Below, piece after piece: positions 19,218-27,967 of a DNA stretch of 64,000 bases. Each line of letters starts with the position of its first letter. The first letter of the stretch is position 1. This DNA is from Clostridia bacterium (GTDB lineage Bacteria > Bacillota_A > Clostridia > Oscillospirales > CAG-272), in NCBI GenBank assembly GCA_017501345.1, contig JAFVXC010000042.1, positions 62,001 to 126,000 of the forward strand, written 5' to 3'. Under the pieces are notes generated by a model. The model did not search any database and was not told where the DNA came from. It worked only from the letters and a program-made list of their open reading frames with translations. The position numbers and the translations under genes are program-made.

Positions 19218-21818
19218 ATGAAATCAACCGATCGTTTTCCTGTGACGGGAATGTCGTGTGCCGCGTGTGTTGCGCACGTCGAAAAAGCCGCGTCCTCTCT
19301 TCCCGAGGTGGAGAAAGCCGAGGCGAGCCTGCTCACCTATACGCTTACCGTAAAATACAAAAGGGAGCTTGATGAAAAAGAGGCAGATTCTTTTCGAAAA
19401 AGGCTTGAAAAGGCCTTGAAAAACGGAGGATACGCACTTGCCGAGACCGATGAGGACGCGCGCCTCAGGCGTGAGAAAAAAGAGAAAAGGAACGGAAAAA
19501 TAAGGCTTCTTTTATCGGTTATCATTACACTTCTTCTGATGTATGTTTCAATGGGGAGTATGATGGGGCTTCCAAAGATCCCTTTTCTTGACGCAGACAG
19601 AGAGATAGGAAACGCTATTTGGTTCGCTGCTGTACAAATGCTTCTCACGATCCCCGTGATGGTGCTTAACCGCAAATTTTTCATTGTGGGATTCCGTTCG
19701 CTTTTTCGGGGAAGGCCGAATATGGATTCGCTCATCGCGGTCGGATCTCTTGCCTCCTTTGCGTACGGAATTGCCGCAGCCGTAATGATAAAGATATCCG
19801 TTGACGCGGGAAATACGGAATCGGTGCACACGTGGATGCACGACCTCTATTTTGAATCGGCAGCAATGATTCTGACGCTTGTATCGGTCGGAAAATTTCT
19901 TGAGGAAACGGCAAAGAGACGCGCCTCCGGTGCGGTACGCGAGCTCATTGCGCTTCGTCCCGATACTGCATTTCTGATAGAAATGGAGGGGGAAGAGGAA
20001 AAGGAAAGAGAGATCCCGCTCTCTGACGTAAAGATCGGTGACGTCGTTGCCGTAAAGGAGGGCTTGACCGTTCCGCTTGACGGAACCGTGATAATAGGTG
20101 AAGGAAGCGTGGATGAATCGGCACTCACGGGAGAGAGCATTCCGGTCGAAAAAGCGGTCGGAGACAAAGTAACGGGAGCAACCGTTCTGAAGGACGGTTA
20201 TATCCGTGTGAAGGTCGAGAAAACGGGTGAAGACACTGCGCTCAGCCGCATCATCAAGCTTCTTGAGGAGGCATCTGCCTCGAAGGCGCCGATCGCGCGG
20301 CTTGCAGACAGAATCAGTGCGGTCTTCGTGCCGATCGTGATCGGAATTTCCGCTCTGACCTTTCTCGTTTGGATGATCCTTACCGGAGAGATCGGAAGCG
20401 CGATGAAATATGCCGTTTCGGTGCTCGTGATCTCCTGCCCCTGCTCGCTCGGACTTGCGACGCCGACTGCCATAATGGTCGGGACTGCGCGAGGTGCGAA
20501 AAATGGTATTTTGATCAAAAGTGCCTCGGCACTCGAGCATCTTCAGGCGGTCGATACGATTCTTCTTGATAAAACCGGAACTCTCACCGAGGGAAAGCCC
20601 TCTGTAAAGAAGGTCGTTAGGGTCGGTGGATACGATGAAAAAGAGCTGATAAGGATCGCCGTTTCGGCGGAGGTTCTTTCTACCCATCCTCTTGCACACG
20701 CGGTCGTTCTTTATGGAGAGGAAAAGGGAATAAAGCCTTGTGACGTCGAGAATTATCACACACGTGTCGGAAACGGCATATCTGCAGATCTCGATGGGAA
20801 AGAGATTCTGATCGGTAAATACGGCTTTGTAAAGGGTCTCCTCGCGCATAAGAACGCCTCAGAAGCGGAGGAGGACAGTGTAAAAGCATCGGTACGCGCG
20901 CTTGAGGAAGGCGGGATGACGGCAGTCGTTGTGGCTTACGGCGGCGAGATCATTGGTGCGATCGGGATCGCAGATAGAATCAAGAGTGACTCGAGGGAGG
21001 CTATCCTTTCTCTCCGTGAAATGGGGATACGCACTGTGATGCTGACGGGAGACAACGAAATAACTGCCCGAACGATCGCGGGGGAGGCAGGTGTTGAGAT
21101 CTGTCACGCCTCTCTTCTTCCCGAAGAGAAGGAAGCACTCGTAAGGCGCTATTCCGAGGAAAAGGAAAGCTCTATGACGGCAATGGTCGGAGACGGCATC
21201 AACGATGCTCCCGCTCTTGCCCGTGCAGACGTCGGTATTGCGATCGGTGCGGGAACCGACGTTGCGATCGAATGCGCCGATGTCGTTCTGTCGAGATCCT
21301 CACTTTTTGACGCTGTGACTGCCGTAAGGCTCAGCCGTGCGACGATGCGGGACATTAAGCAGAATTTGTTCTGGGCTCTCTTTTATAACAGCGTCGGGAT
21401 CCCGATCGCGGCAGGTGCGCTCGCATTCATCGGCGTGACGTTGTCCCCGATGATAGCGGCGGCGGCGATGAGCCTCTCGTCACTTTGTGTTGTATCGAAT
21501 GCACTTCGGCTTCGCACGGTGAAGCTTGAAAAATACAATAAACCCTTAAAACGAAAAAAGAAACAGATTCAAAATAAAGAAGAAGGAGAAAATGAAATGT
21601 TTGGAATGAAGAAGACCGCAGAGTACACCTTCGTCGTAAACGGAATGATGTGTATGAAGTGTGTAGCACACGTTGAAGGTGCACTGAAGGGTGTGAAGGG
21701 CGTGAAGGAAGTAAACGTCTCCCTCGACAGCAAGACTGTGACCGTCAAATGTGTAGAGACGGTCGAGCTTGATGCACTCAAAAAGGCGGTTTCCGAAGCC
21801 GGCTATGAGGCAGAGTAA
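19218..21818 (+). CDS. copA: copper-translocating P-type ATPase with an extra C-terminal metal-binding domain
   Basis: 866 residues. Domains in order: N-terminal heavy-metal-associated domain with GMSCAAC (residues ~11-17); eight membrane helices; the actuator with TGES; the intramembrane CPC motif ([13 protein letters not shown]), which marks a Cu(I) P1B-1 pump; the phosphorylation motif [11 protein letters not shown]; the HP motif STHPLAHAV; and the hinge [10 protein letters not shown]. After the last helix a Lys-rich linker (about 770-793) joins a second heavy-metal domain with GMMCMKC (about 794-866) that looks like a free CopZ chaperone. A CPx pump with the extra domain at the C-terminus is unusual. 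An internal Shine-Dalgarno plus ATG at the junction suggests a separate chaperone may also be made. RBS GGAAGGAGTGG lies before the start. Confidence 0.95.
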   Translation: MKSTDRFPVTGMSCAACVAHVEKAASSLPEVEKAEASLLTYTLTVKYKRELDEKEADSFRKRLEKALKNGGYALAETDEDARLRREKKEKRNGKIRLLLSVIITLLLMYVSMGSMMGLPKIPFLDADREIGNAIWFAAVQMLLTIPVMVLNRKFFIVGFRSLFRGRPNMDSLIAVGSLASFAYGIAAAVMIKISVDAGNTESVHTWMHDLYFESAAMILTLVSVGKFLEETAKRRASGAVRELIALRPDTAFLIEMEGEEEKEREIPLSDVKIGDVVAVKEGLTVPLDGTVIIGEGSVDESALTGESIPVEKAVGDKVTGATVLKDGYIRVKVEKTGEDTALSRIIKLLEEASASKAPIARLADRISAVFVPIVIGISALTFLVWMILTGEIGSAMKYAVSVLVISCPCSLGLATPTAIMVGTARGAKNGILIKSASALEHLQAVDTILLDKTGTLTEGKPSVKKVVRVGGYDEKELIRIAVSAEVLSTHPLAHAVVLYGEEKGIKPCDVENYHTRVGNGISADLDGKEILIGKYGFVKGLLAHKNASEAEEDSVKASVRALEEGGMTAVVVAYGGEIIGAIGIADRIKSDSREAILSLREMGIRTVMLTGDNEITARTIAGEAGVEICHASLLPEEKEALVRRYSEEKESSMTAMVGDGINDAPALARADVGIAIGAGTDVAIECADVVLSRSSLFDAVTAVRLSRATMRDIKQNLFWALFYNSVGIPIAAGALAFIGVTLSPMIAAAAMSLSSLCVVSNALRLRTVKLEKYNKPLKRKKKQIQNKEEGENEMFGMKKTAEYTFVVNGMMCMKCVAHVEGALKGVKGVKEVNVSLDSKTVTVKCVETVELDALKKAVSEAGYEAE
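21597..21818 (+). CDS. copZ: possible nested CopZ-like copper chaperone (internal start in copA)
   Basis: In frame with copA, an ATG at 21597 (residue 794 of the fusion) is preceded by AAGGAG at 21583-21588 with eight bases between, the ideal spacing. Translation from here gives a 73-residue protein, [20 protein letters not shown] and onward, of the size and fold of CopZ, with the metal site CMKC. It could hand Cu(I) to the pump's N-terminal domain. Whether both the fusion and the free form exist is inference; E. coli makes a comparable free chaperone from copA by frameshifting, a different mechanism. Confidence 0.5.
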   Translation: MFGMKKTAEYTFVVNGMMCMKCVAHVEGALKGVKGVKEVNVSLDSKTVTVKCVETVELDALKKAVSEAGYEAE

Positions 21819-21830
21819 GATGAAAAAAAG

Positions 21831-21866
21831 AAAACAACCGTAGGCAGAGTGCTTACGGTTGTTTTT
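21831..21866 (+). terminator. terminator after copA
   Basis: 12-bp stem AAAACAACCGTA / TACGGTTGTTTT with an 11-base loop, followed by TGTATTTTTG. It starts 12 bases after the copA stop. Confidence 0.85.
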
Positions 21867-21908
21867 GTATTTTTGATAATTTGATAATTTATGAGAGGGT
21901 AATTCCCA

Positions 21909-22874
21909 TCAAAACGTTACGACCTCCTGAACGGGCTTTGACGTAGCCGCGTAGGACGTGGCGTACAGCACGGGACCCTTGTTCTTGTAGAGCTTGTGCC
22001 TTTCAATGCGGATCTCGCCCTCGACGACGATCCAGTCGCGGTTCCGAAGCGGAACATCCGCGCCACTCTGTGTCTTGTAGACTGCGATCAGGCCACTGAA
22101 CTGGATATCGTCCGCACAGCAGGTCATTACGTGCCGTCCGATGATAAAGCTCTGTGAGCCGAGGCGAGGATCGCGCGCGACGATGCCCTTGAATTTGACC
22201 TTTTTTCCGTTGTAGGACATCAGATCCTCGGAAAGGTCCTGATAAAAGAGCGCGTAGTCTCTGTCCTCGATCTCGATCACGTCGGCTTCCTTGTCGAAGG
22301 GAAGGGGATCCTCGATCTCATCGTATTCGATCTCACGGTCGAGGGTCTCGAAAATGATCTGTGCCGAGCGGTTGCCCGTTTCTCTGACGATGCGGTGCAG
22401 GAGCTCACGGTCGGTCGATTCCGACGTGCGGTTGAATATCACGGTCTCGGCGTTCGAGATCTTATCGAACACGAGAGAGCGCATATTCGCGTTGTACGCG
22501 GCGATCGTGGTGGCATCCGCAAACATCATACACTGGAAGATGAACCACGAATCGGGCATATTTTCAAAAAGCGTATTCAACTGCCACATTCCGTTGTACT
22601 CGATGATCACGCGGTCAAGCTTGTGGTGAAGCTGCCATGCGCCGAGGGTCTCGGGGGTGACGTCGGATTCGTTTTCAATCGTCATAAATTCGACGTTCTG
22701 ACCGTAGAATTTCGACTTATCGTATTCGCATTCACCCTCCTCGCAAAGGATGATGAGGGTCTTTTCTCCCGTATTGAAGCGCTCGTCCTCCATCGTTTCC
22801 TGAATGACCGACGTTTTGCCCGATTCGAGGAAGCCGAGGAAAAGGTAGACGGGGATCTCTTGTTTTCTTGCCAT
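21909..22874 (-). CDS. CobW-like GTPase fused to a DUF1980 (YcgQ-type) domain
   Basis: 321 residues. Residues about 1-180 are a CobW/P47K-type GTPase: P-loop GFLESGKTS near residue 15 and NRTSES in the NKxD region. The CxCC metal motif of true CobW proteins is absent; only ILCEEGECEYD is seen. Residues about 210-321 match the C-terminal DUF1980 domain of YcgQ/TIGR03943 proteins (NGKKVKFKGIVARD, SFIIGRHVMTCCADDIQFSG), usually found in a membrane protein paired with a permease in zinc-related loci. Here it is joined to the GTPase instead. RBS GGAGAA lies upstream. It follows the His-rich CobW gene by 22 bases, so the two form an operon that probably handles zinc or another metal. Confidence 0.8.
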   Translation of the reverse strand: MARKQEIPVYLFLGFLESGKTSVIQETMEDERFNTGEKTLIILCEEGECEYDKSKFYGQNVEFMTIENESDVTPETLGAWQLHHKLDRVIIEYNGMWQLNTLFENMPDSWFIFQCMMFADATTIAAYNANMRSLVFDKISNAETVIFNRTSESTDRELLHRIVRETGNRSAQIIFETLDREIEYDEIEDPLPFDKEADVIEIEDRDYALFYQDLSEDLMSYNGKKVKFKGIVARDPRLGSQSFIIGRHVMTCCADDIQFSGLIAVYKTQSGADVPLRNRDWIVVEGEIRIERHKLYKNKGPVLYATSYAATSKPVQEVVTF

Positions 22875-22896
22875 TTTTTACAGTTCTCCGTATAGA

Positions 22897-23976
22897 TCAG
22901 TTGACGCCGAAGAGGACCGAAAGTCCTGCCTTATCGATCTTCGCACCGATGACGCAAAGTCTGCCTATTACGTCGGCGCATCCCGTGCGCACGTTCGGCT
23001 CACCCGGAACGTAGTCAAAGTGGATCCAGCTACCGTCCTCGCACTGCACGATTCCCTTGGCGCGCAGGATCATACCGTACGCATCGCCCTCGGAGAGGGT
23101 ATCGAGGATCTTGTCGATCTCGCCCTTAGCGAATTTCTTGGATGTCTCAACACCCCAGCTCGTAAAGACCTCGTCAGCGTGGTGATGGTGGTGATCGTGA
23201 TCGTGACAGCCGCAGGTGCAGTTTTCACCGTGCTCGTGATGGTGCTCGTCGTGGTGGTGATGATGCTCATGCTCCTCACCGTGGTGATGACCGCAGCAGC
23301 ACTCCTCACCGTGCTCGTGATGGTGGTGCTCGTGATGATGGTGCGCCTCCTCCTCGAGCTTTTTCAGCTCGTCCGAGAGGGTGTTTTGGCGCTCCATCGC
23401 CAGAAGAAGCTGTGCGCCCGTGAGGGAATCCCAGTCGGTCGTTACGATCGTAGCAGTCTCGTTTTCGGTGCGGAGCATTCCGACGACGGCCGCGATCTTT
23501 TCGTCCGAGCATTTGCCCGTGTGGCTGAGAACGATACAACCCGCGTTCTTCACCTGGTCGTTGAAGAATTCGCCGAAGTTCTTCATATACATCTTGCACT
23601 TGTTGACGTCAACGACGGTCGTGAAGCAGTTGAGAGCCGCACCTTCTCCCGTCACACCTTCGACCGCGCGGATGACGTCGGACAGCTTACCGACGCCCGA
23701 GGGCTCGATCAGAATGCGGTCGGGGGAAAATTCCTTCAGCACCTTTTCGAGTGCCTTACCGAAGTCGCCGACGAGCGAGCAGCAGATACAGCCCGAGTTC
23801 ATCTCGGTGACCTCAATGCCTGCGTCCTGCATAAAGCCGCCATCGATGCCGATCTCGCCGAATTCGTTTTCGATCAGAACGAGCTTTTCGCCCGCATAGG
23901 CTTCCTTGATGAGCTTTTTCAGAAGAGTAGTCTTGCCGGCTCCGAGAAAGCCGGAGATAATATCGATTTTTGTCAT
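22897..23976 (-). CDS. CobW/ZNG1-family GTPase with a histidine-rich metal-binding loop
   Basis: 359 residues from MTKIDIISGFLGAGKTTLL. N-terminal G domain: P-loop GFLGAGKTT, the CxCC metal motif GCICCSL near residue 60, and Walker B-like ILIEPSGVG. These GTP-driven metallochaperones deliver zinc or a related metal to client enzymes. Between the G domain and the C-terminal CobW_C domain lies a ~60-residue insert made mostly of His, Glu and Cys (plus-strand about 23170-23345), including runs of four or five His and CCCG/CTCG clusters; it should bind several metal ions. Start chosen because AAAGGA lies 9 bases upstream. The gene lies upstream of the CobW-DUF1980 gene in the same transcript. The metal and client are unknown. 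Confidence 0.9.
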   Translation of the reverse strand: MTKIDIISGFLGAGKTTLLKKLIKEAYAGEKLVLIENEFGEIGIDGGFMQDAGIEVTEMNSGCICCSLVGDFGKALEKVLKEFSPDRILIEPSGVGKLSDVIRAVEGVTGEGAALNCFTTVVDVNKCKMYMKNFGEFFNDQVKNAGCIVLSHTGKCSDEKIAAVVGMLRTENETATIVTTDWDSLTGAQLLLAMERQNTLSDELKKLEEEAHHHHEHHHHEHGEECCCGHHHGEEHEHHHHHDEHHHEHGENCTCGCHDHDHHHHHADEVFTSWGVETSKKFAKGEIDKILDTLSEGDAYGMILRAKGIVQCEDGSWIHFDYVPGEPNVRTGCADVIGRLCVIGAKIDKAGLSVLFGVN

Positions 23977-24030
23977 AAGTTTTTCCTTTCGGGGATATAT
24001 GGTTTCTTTTATCAAAGGTTCTTGAAGATT

Positions 24031-24085
24031 CATAAGAAACTTCTTGCAAGAAGTTTCTTATGCGGGGTATGGGGCAGAGCCCCAT
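24031..24085. repeat. half copy of the composite stem-loop repeat
   Basis: Inner hairpin CATAAGAAACTTCTT / AAGAAGTTTCTTATG (24031-24062) followed by outer hairpin ATGGGGC-AGA-GCCCCAT (24069-24085). Only one inner-outer pair is present, preceded by the linker-like TCTTGAAGATT. It lies between the U32 gene and the His-rich CobW gene, both leftward. Confidence 0.8.
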
Positions 24086-24092
24086 ATAAAAA

Positions 24093-26186
24093 TCACTGCG
24101 GAAGCCTGCGGACCTGTCCCTTCGGGGGAAGGTGCTTTTCGTACGCGCGGATCACGCGATCGACCTCGTCGGGTGATTCAACCGAAAAAATATAGTGATG
24201 AGCGCCGATCCGTGCGCGTAAAAGCTCGTCTGTGCGGTCTGCCATATAGGTCGGCAGACTGTTATAAACGACGTTCCGATGCTCCCATTCGCGAAGGACG
24301 GGGAATTCCACCCGTCTGCGGTCAACAAGTCTTGCCGAGGGGATACACGAAGCAAGGGGATCGTTTCCTCCGTGACGGCTCTCGCAGGATGCGCACGGTG
24401 CGCCCTTTTTCTGTCCGTTTCTTCCGATGTTCACGCATTTTTCGAGAAGCATCAGAGGAAGCCTGCCGTAAACGATGAGATCGGAGGGTCCCGCCCGTGC
24501 GACGTCACGCGCCTGCGGAAGCGTCAGCTCGGGAGAGAGGATCACACGGTCGAGACCTTTTTCGTACAGCATCGCGAGAGATTGGGTGTTCGTCACACCG
24601 AGACGGAAATCTCCGTGCAGTGTGATAGCCTCAGCACCGCTTTCCGAGATCGCTTCTTGTGCGAGAGAGAGCTGACCGAGATTCGTTACGAGAATATGCC
24701 GCGCGCCGCGCGCGAGCGCCTCGCAAAGTCTGATCTTTACCTTTTCACGCTTTGAGTCGTATACGACGGGTGGAAGGAGCACGCCATTTGCTTTTTCGGA
24801 ATAGGAAAATAACGGGAGATAGGAGACGTCAAAATAACGCCGCGCCTTTTCGGTGATCTGTGCGGGGGATAAAAACCGCGCAGAGCGAAGTGCGTCGAGA
24901 GATTTTGGGGGGATTTCTGCGCGGCTTTCGGACGGAATGATGTGGCGACCCGTGAGTGGAGACGCGTCGATCGTTTCGAGTGCCGATACTGCATCGCGCC
25001 TGAGTGCGTTCAGCCACGAGACCGGGATCATCAGGCTGTCCGAGAGAGAGATATTCACATCGCGTGCCTCGTATACCGTCCCACCGAGCTTTGAGAGCTG
25101 ACGGCGCACGGTTTCCGCGTCGGTCGGTGCCTTTTCGGCGGGTGGGGGGATATCCCCCGTGACCGTGACGGTCTTACCGTTCTTTTCGGCGGTCAGAGCG
25201 ATCGGACTACCCTCGCTTGCCGTGAACGAAAGCGAGATCGCAGCCTTCTTCGTGAGCCCCCTGAAGGGAGGGAGCGTGCGCGAGGTCTCCTTGTCCGCCT
25301 CCGAGCGAACGCCGAGCATTTCCGCACCGATACGGCTGCTGAAATATCCGCTTGTGAAGCCGCCACGCGAAAAGACCTCCGCAAGATAGGCGACCTCTTC
25401 GTCACTTGCCGCGCGGTTTTCGTCGAGAAGTCGGCGGTAGACCGCCGTGACCGCGCCGACGTATTCGGGTGACTTCATCCGTCCCTCGATTTTGAGGGAT
25501 GCGACTCCCATCTCCCGCAGCATCGGGATCTCGCGCGCAAGGCAAAGATCGCGGAGGGAGAGGGGGTAGGAATTTCCGTTAAACGGGAGGCGGCAGGGCT
25601 GGGCGCACGCGCCGCGATTGCCGCTTCGTCCGCCGACGACCGAGGAAAAAAGACACTGTCCCGAGTGGGAGACGCAAAGTGCTCCGTGCACGAAGACCTC
25701 TGCCTCGATCGGTGCGTTTTCGCAAAAGGAGCGGATGTCCTCGGCGCTCGTCTCTCTTGCAAGCACCATTCGCGTGTATCCGCACGACGCGAGAAGCCGC
25801 GCCATATCGGTGCTGTGTCCCGACATCTGTGTGGATGCGTGGAGGGGAAAGGCGGGCAGGATCCGTCGGATCGCCCGTGCCGCGCCGAGATCTGCCACGA
25901 TGAGGGCATCGATCCCATCGTCGTACGCCTCGCGCGCCGTATCAAGAAGAGCGGGAAGCTCGCGGTCGAGGACCTGCGTGTTCAGCGTCATATAGACCGA
26001 GCAGCCGAGCGCGTGGGCGCGGCGGATGCCTGATTTCAGATCGTCTTTCGTAAAGTTTTGCGCGTTCATTCGCGCGTTGAAGGCGGTAGCGCCGAGATAA
26101 ACGGCGTCCGCGCCATTTTCGAGTGCCGCGTCGAGCGCCGCAGGAGAGCCTGCGGGGGCGAGGAGCTCTGTGAAGGGGGACTTCAT
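24093..26186 (-). CDS. peptidase U32 family protein (RlhA/YrrO-like)
   Basis: 697 residues from MKSPFTELLAPAGSP. The opening ELLAPAGSPAALDAALENGADAVYLG and the cysteine-bearing region HGALCVSHSGQCLFSSVVGGRSGNRGACAQPCR are diagnostic for the U32 family. Members with this long architecture include RlhA, which hydroxylates a cytidine of 23S rRNA, so peptidase activity should not be assumed. A later Cys cluster (KCVNIGRNGQKKGAPCASC) may help hold an iron-sulfur centre. The start lies five bases after the zapA stop, within its AAGCGGAAA end, so the two are translationally coupled. zapA-U32 adjacency is common in Firmicutes. Confidence 0.9.
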   Translation of the reverse strand: MKSPFTELLAPAGSPAALDAALENGADAVYLGATAFNARMNAQNFTKDDLKSGIRRAHALGCSVYMTLNTQVLDRELPALLDTAREAYDDGIDALIVADLGAARAIRRILPAFPLHASTQMSGHSTDMARLLASCGYTRMVLARETSAEDIRSFCENAPIEAEVFVHGALCVSHSGQCLFSSVVGGRSGNRGACAQPCRLPFNGNSYPLSLRDLCLAREIPMLREMGVASLKIEGRMKSPEYVGAVTAVYRRLLDENRAASDEEVAYLAEVFSRGGFTSGYFSSRIGAEMLGVRSEADKETSRTLPPFRGLTKKAAISLSFTASEGSPIALTAEKNGKTVTVTGDIPPPAEKAPTDAETVRRQLSKLGGTVYEARDVNISLSDSLMIPVSWLNALRRDAVSALETIDASPLTGRHIIPSESRAEIPPKSLDALRSARFLSPAQITEKARRYFDVSYLPLFSYSEKANGVLLPPVVYDSKREKVKIRLCEALARGARHILVTNLGQLSLAQEAISESGAEAITLHGDFRLGVTNTQSLAMLYEKGLDRVILSPELTLPQARDVARAGPSDLIVYGRLPLMLLEKCVNIGRNGQKKGAPCASCESRHGGNDPLASCIPSARLVDRRRVEFPVLREWEHRNVVYNSLPTYMADRTDELLRARIGAHHYIFSVESPDEVDRVIRAYEKHLPPKGQVRRLPQ

Positions 26187-26193
26187 TACGGGA

Positions 26194-26796
26194 TCATTTC
26201 CGCTTGCCGTTCTTGCGGAACGAGCGGTTTGCCTTTGCACGGCGGAAGATCTCCGTGGGGTCGAATTCGACGTCCTCGGGCTCGATGGGAGCCTTTTCGG
26301 GCTCTGTGGGAGCCTCGGTCGTATCGGGTGCTGCTTCCTCGGTCACGGGCGCCTCTTCTTCGGGCTCGGTGATCGTCAGCTGCTCAGGCTCCCCGATCAC
26401 GAGCAGCTCTTCCTTGGGCTTTTTTTCTTCCACAGGCTCGGCAGAAAGGATCTGCTCGTTTTTCAGGCTCTGCATTGCGACGAGGGATTCGCGGAGGGTC
26501 TCAAGCTCAACGCGGAGCTTGTCGTTTTCCTTTTCGAGATTATGGATCAGCGTGTTCTTTTCGTCGATCACAGCCTCCTGCTGCTTGACCTTGCGGAGTG
26601 CCTGAACCTTGTCCGAGCAATAGTCGAGCGCACAGAGGAGAGCGGCCTCGCTCTTGTTGCAGCGGCGGCTCGTCGTGAGGATCTCGCGCATTTTGCGGTC
26701 GACACTGCCGACGAGGGATTCAACGGTCTCGGGAGATTCGTCGGAGATGACGTTGAGCTCCATATCCGCGATCGTAAGGGTGTATCTTTGCTTCAT
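26194..26796 (-). CDS. zapA: cell division protein ZapA with a long acidic tail
   Basis: 200 residues. Residues about 1-75 match ZapA (MKQRYTLTIADMELNVISDE, the SVDRKMREI helix, and AALLCALDYCSDKVQALR), which binds FtsZ and bundles its filaments. Residues about 75-115 form a heptad-like coiled coil (VIDEKNTLIHNLEKENDKLR). The last 80 residues are Glu/Pro-rich and disordered, ending in a basic RRAKANRSFRKNGKRK patch. Most ZapA proteins are only about 85-140 residues, so the tail is unusual. Start chosen at MKQR (26796), 12 bases after AAAGG; an ATG directly after AAAGG (26808) has no spacing. Confidence 0.85.
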   Translation of the reverse strand: MKQRYTLTIADMELNVISDESPETVESLVGSVDRKMREILTTSRRCNKSEAALLCALDYCSDKVQALRKVKQQEAVIDEKNTLIHNLEKENDKLRVELETLRESLVAMQSLKNEQILSAEPVEEKKPKEELLVIGEPEQLTITEPEEEAPVTEEAAPDTTEAPTEPEKAPIEPEDVEFDPTEIFRRAKANRSFRKNGKRK

Positions 26797-26834
26797 GGTT
26801 ATGTGCATCCTTTCATCGGATTTTCGCGCGGGTC

Positions 26835-26863
26835 TTGCATTTTTTCGCGCGATCTGTTATAAT
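26835..26863 (+). promoter_or_regulatory. promoter of the endonuclease III gene
   Basis: TTGCAT, 17 bases, TATAAT, about 110 bases upstream of the nth start, on the strand of nth, in the divergent zapA-nth spacer. Confidence 0.65.
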
Positions 26864-26972
26864 GATTATAGATAGTTTTATTATAATACATTTTCGCGGA
26901 AAAGAAAAGGGCTTTTGCAAATTTTTTTCAAAAAGTTTACCGAAGAGTGAGCGAAAGCCGGAAAGGATACTT

Positions 26973-27650
26973 ATGTCCAAAAATTCACTTACCCCCAAAA
27001 AGCGCGCCGCGCTCGCGATGGAGACGCTGAAGACGCTCTATCCCGACGCCGAATGCTCGCTCGAGTCTGGTGGCGATCCGTGGCGACTCCTCGTAATGGG
27101 GAGGCTGTCGGCACAGTGCACCGACGCGCGGGTGAATATCGTCTGCCGTGAGCTTTTCGTGAAGTATCCCGACTGCGACGCGATGGCAGAGGCAGAGCTT
27201 TCGGAGCTTGAAGCGGCGGTAAAGCCCTGCGGACTCTACAAGACCAAGGCGGCGTCCCTGAAGGCGGCGTCCTTAATGGTGAGAGACGAGTTTGGCGGCA
27301 GGATCCCCGACACGATGGAGGAGCTTCTCCGTCTCCCGGGCGTTGGGCGAAAGATCGCAAATCTCGTGCTCGGAGACGTCTACAAAAAGGGTGGGATCGT
27401 TGCGGATACGCACTGCATCCGCATCTGCGGTCGGCTCGGCTTTTATCCCGAGGGGAAGAAGGATCCGCTATGCACCGAGCGTGTGATGGAAAAGCTGATC
27501 CCTGCAAAGGAGCAGTCGGATTTCTGCCATCGCATCGTGCATTTCGGGCGGGATATCTGCACCGCCCGCGCACCGAAATGCGGGGAATGTCCGCTTCGTG
27601 CGTCGTGCAAGCACGGACAAAAGAGCACAGATAGGGGCATTTCCGAATAA
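26973..27650 (+). CDS. nth: endonuclease III
   Basis: 225 residues from MSKNSLTPKKRAALAMETLK. A base-excision repair glycosylase/AP lyase for oxidised pyrimidines. Seen: the helix-hairpin-helix LLRLPGVGRKIANLVLGD containing the catalytic Lys; the catalytic Asp in IVADTHC; and the C-terminal 4Fe-4S loop with spacing C-x6-C-x2-C-x5-C (CTARAPKCGECPLRASC). Start chosen at GAAAGGATACTT-ATG; the frame is open upstream to 26835, but that part covers the promoter. Some family members have a Gln where Nth usually shows QxTD near residue 43; here the segment reads SAQCTDARVN, close to the usual LSAQATD. Confidence 0.95.
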   Translation: MSKNSLTPKKRAALAMETLKTLYPDAECSLESGGDPWRLLVMGRLSAQCTDARVNIVCRELFVKYPDCDAMAEAELSELEAAVKPCGLYKTKAASLKAASLMVRDEFGGRIPDTMEELLRLPGVGRKIANLVLGDVYKKGGIVADTHCIRICGRLGFYPEGKKDPLCTERVMEKLIPAKEQSDFCHRIVHFGRDICTARAPKCGECPLRASCKHGQKSTDRGISE

Positions 27651-27665
27651 AAAGCAAAAAACCTC

Positions 27666-27694
27666 TTGACAAATCGGAAAAAGTGAATTATACT
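27666..27694 (+). promoter_or_regulatory. promoter of the SCIFF precursor gene
   Basis: TTGACA, 17 bases, TATACT, about 40 bases before the precursor start codon, close to consensus and probably strong. Confidence 0.8.
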
Positions 27695-27735
27695 ATACAC
27701 AGTAAAATCTCTTTTCAAAGAAAGGAAATACGGTT

Positions 27736-27888
27736 ATGAAGAGAATCCAGACCATCGACACCCGCGATCTCCGCGCTTCTGCACAGAACGGCGGCTGCGG
27801 CGAATGCCAGACCTCTTGCCAGTCCGCTTGCAAGACCTCCTGCGGTGTTGCAAATCAGGCTTGTGAGAAGTGCGCTGAGGAAAAGTAA
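27736..27888 (+). CDS. scfA: SCIFF ranthipeptide precursor (six-cysteines-in-forty-five family) with a seventh Cys
   Basis: 50 residues: the leader MKRIQTIDTRDLRASAQNGG, then a core with cysteines at 21, 24, 28, 32, 36, 43 and 46. The spacing CGECQTSCQSACKTSC is the hallmark of SCIFF peptides, which are almost universal in Clostridia. A radical SAM maturase (the next gene) joins Cys sulfur to a backbone carbon (thioether, often Cys to Thr), giving a ranthipeptide whose role is not settled. The classical six cysteines are all present; the one at 46, near the C-terminus, is extra. Start follows AAAGGAAA. It has its own promoter and is followed by a hairpin before the maturase gene. Confidence 0.93.
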   Translation: MKRIQTIDTRDLRASAQNGGCGECQTSCQSACKTSCGVANQACEKCAEEK

Positions 27889-27916
27889 TTTAACTTTTTC
27901 GGCTCGCTGAAATAGA

Positions 27917-27953
27917 AAATGCCGCTGCGCTCCTTCGGGCGGGCGGCGTTTTT
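27917..27953 (+). terminator. leaky terminator between SCIFF precursor and maturase
   Basis: Stem AAATGCCGC / GCGGCGTTT with a C/G-rich loop, ending in TTTTT. It lies 28 bases after the precursor stop. Since no clear promoter is seen before the maturase, partial read-through would give more precursor than enzyme. Confidence 0.6.
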
Positions 27954-27967
27954 GCTATGGTGGGACG

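Noticed and set aside
21500..21620. Programmed frameshift in copA, as in E. coli
   Set aside because: The frame is continuous through the linker and second domain; an internal start explains a free chaperone better than a frameshift.
23170..23345. GTGATGGTG-type tandem repeats suggesting a satellite or CRISPR-like array
   Set aside because: They encode the in-frame His-rich insert of the CobW GTPase; there are no regular spacers.
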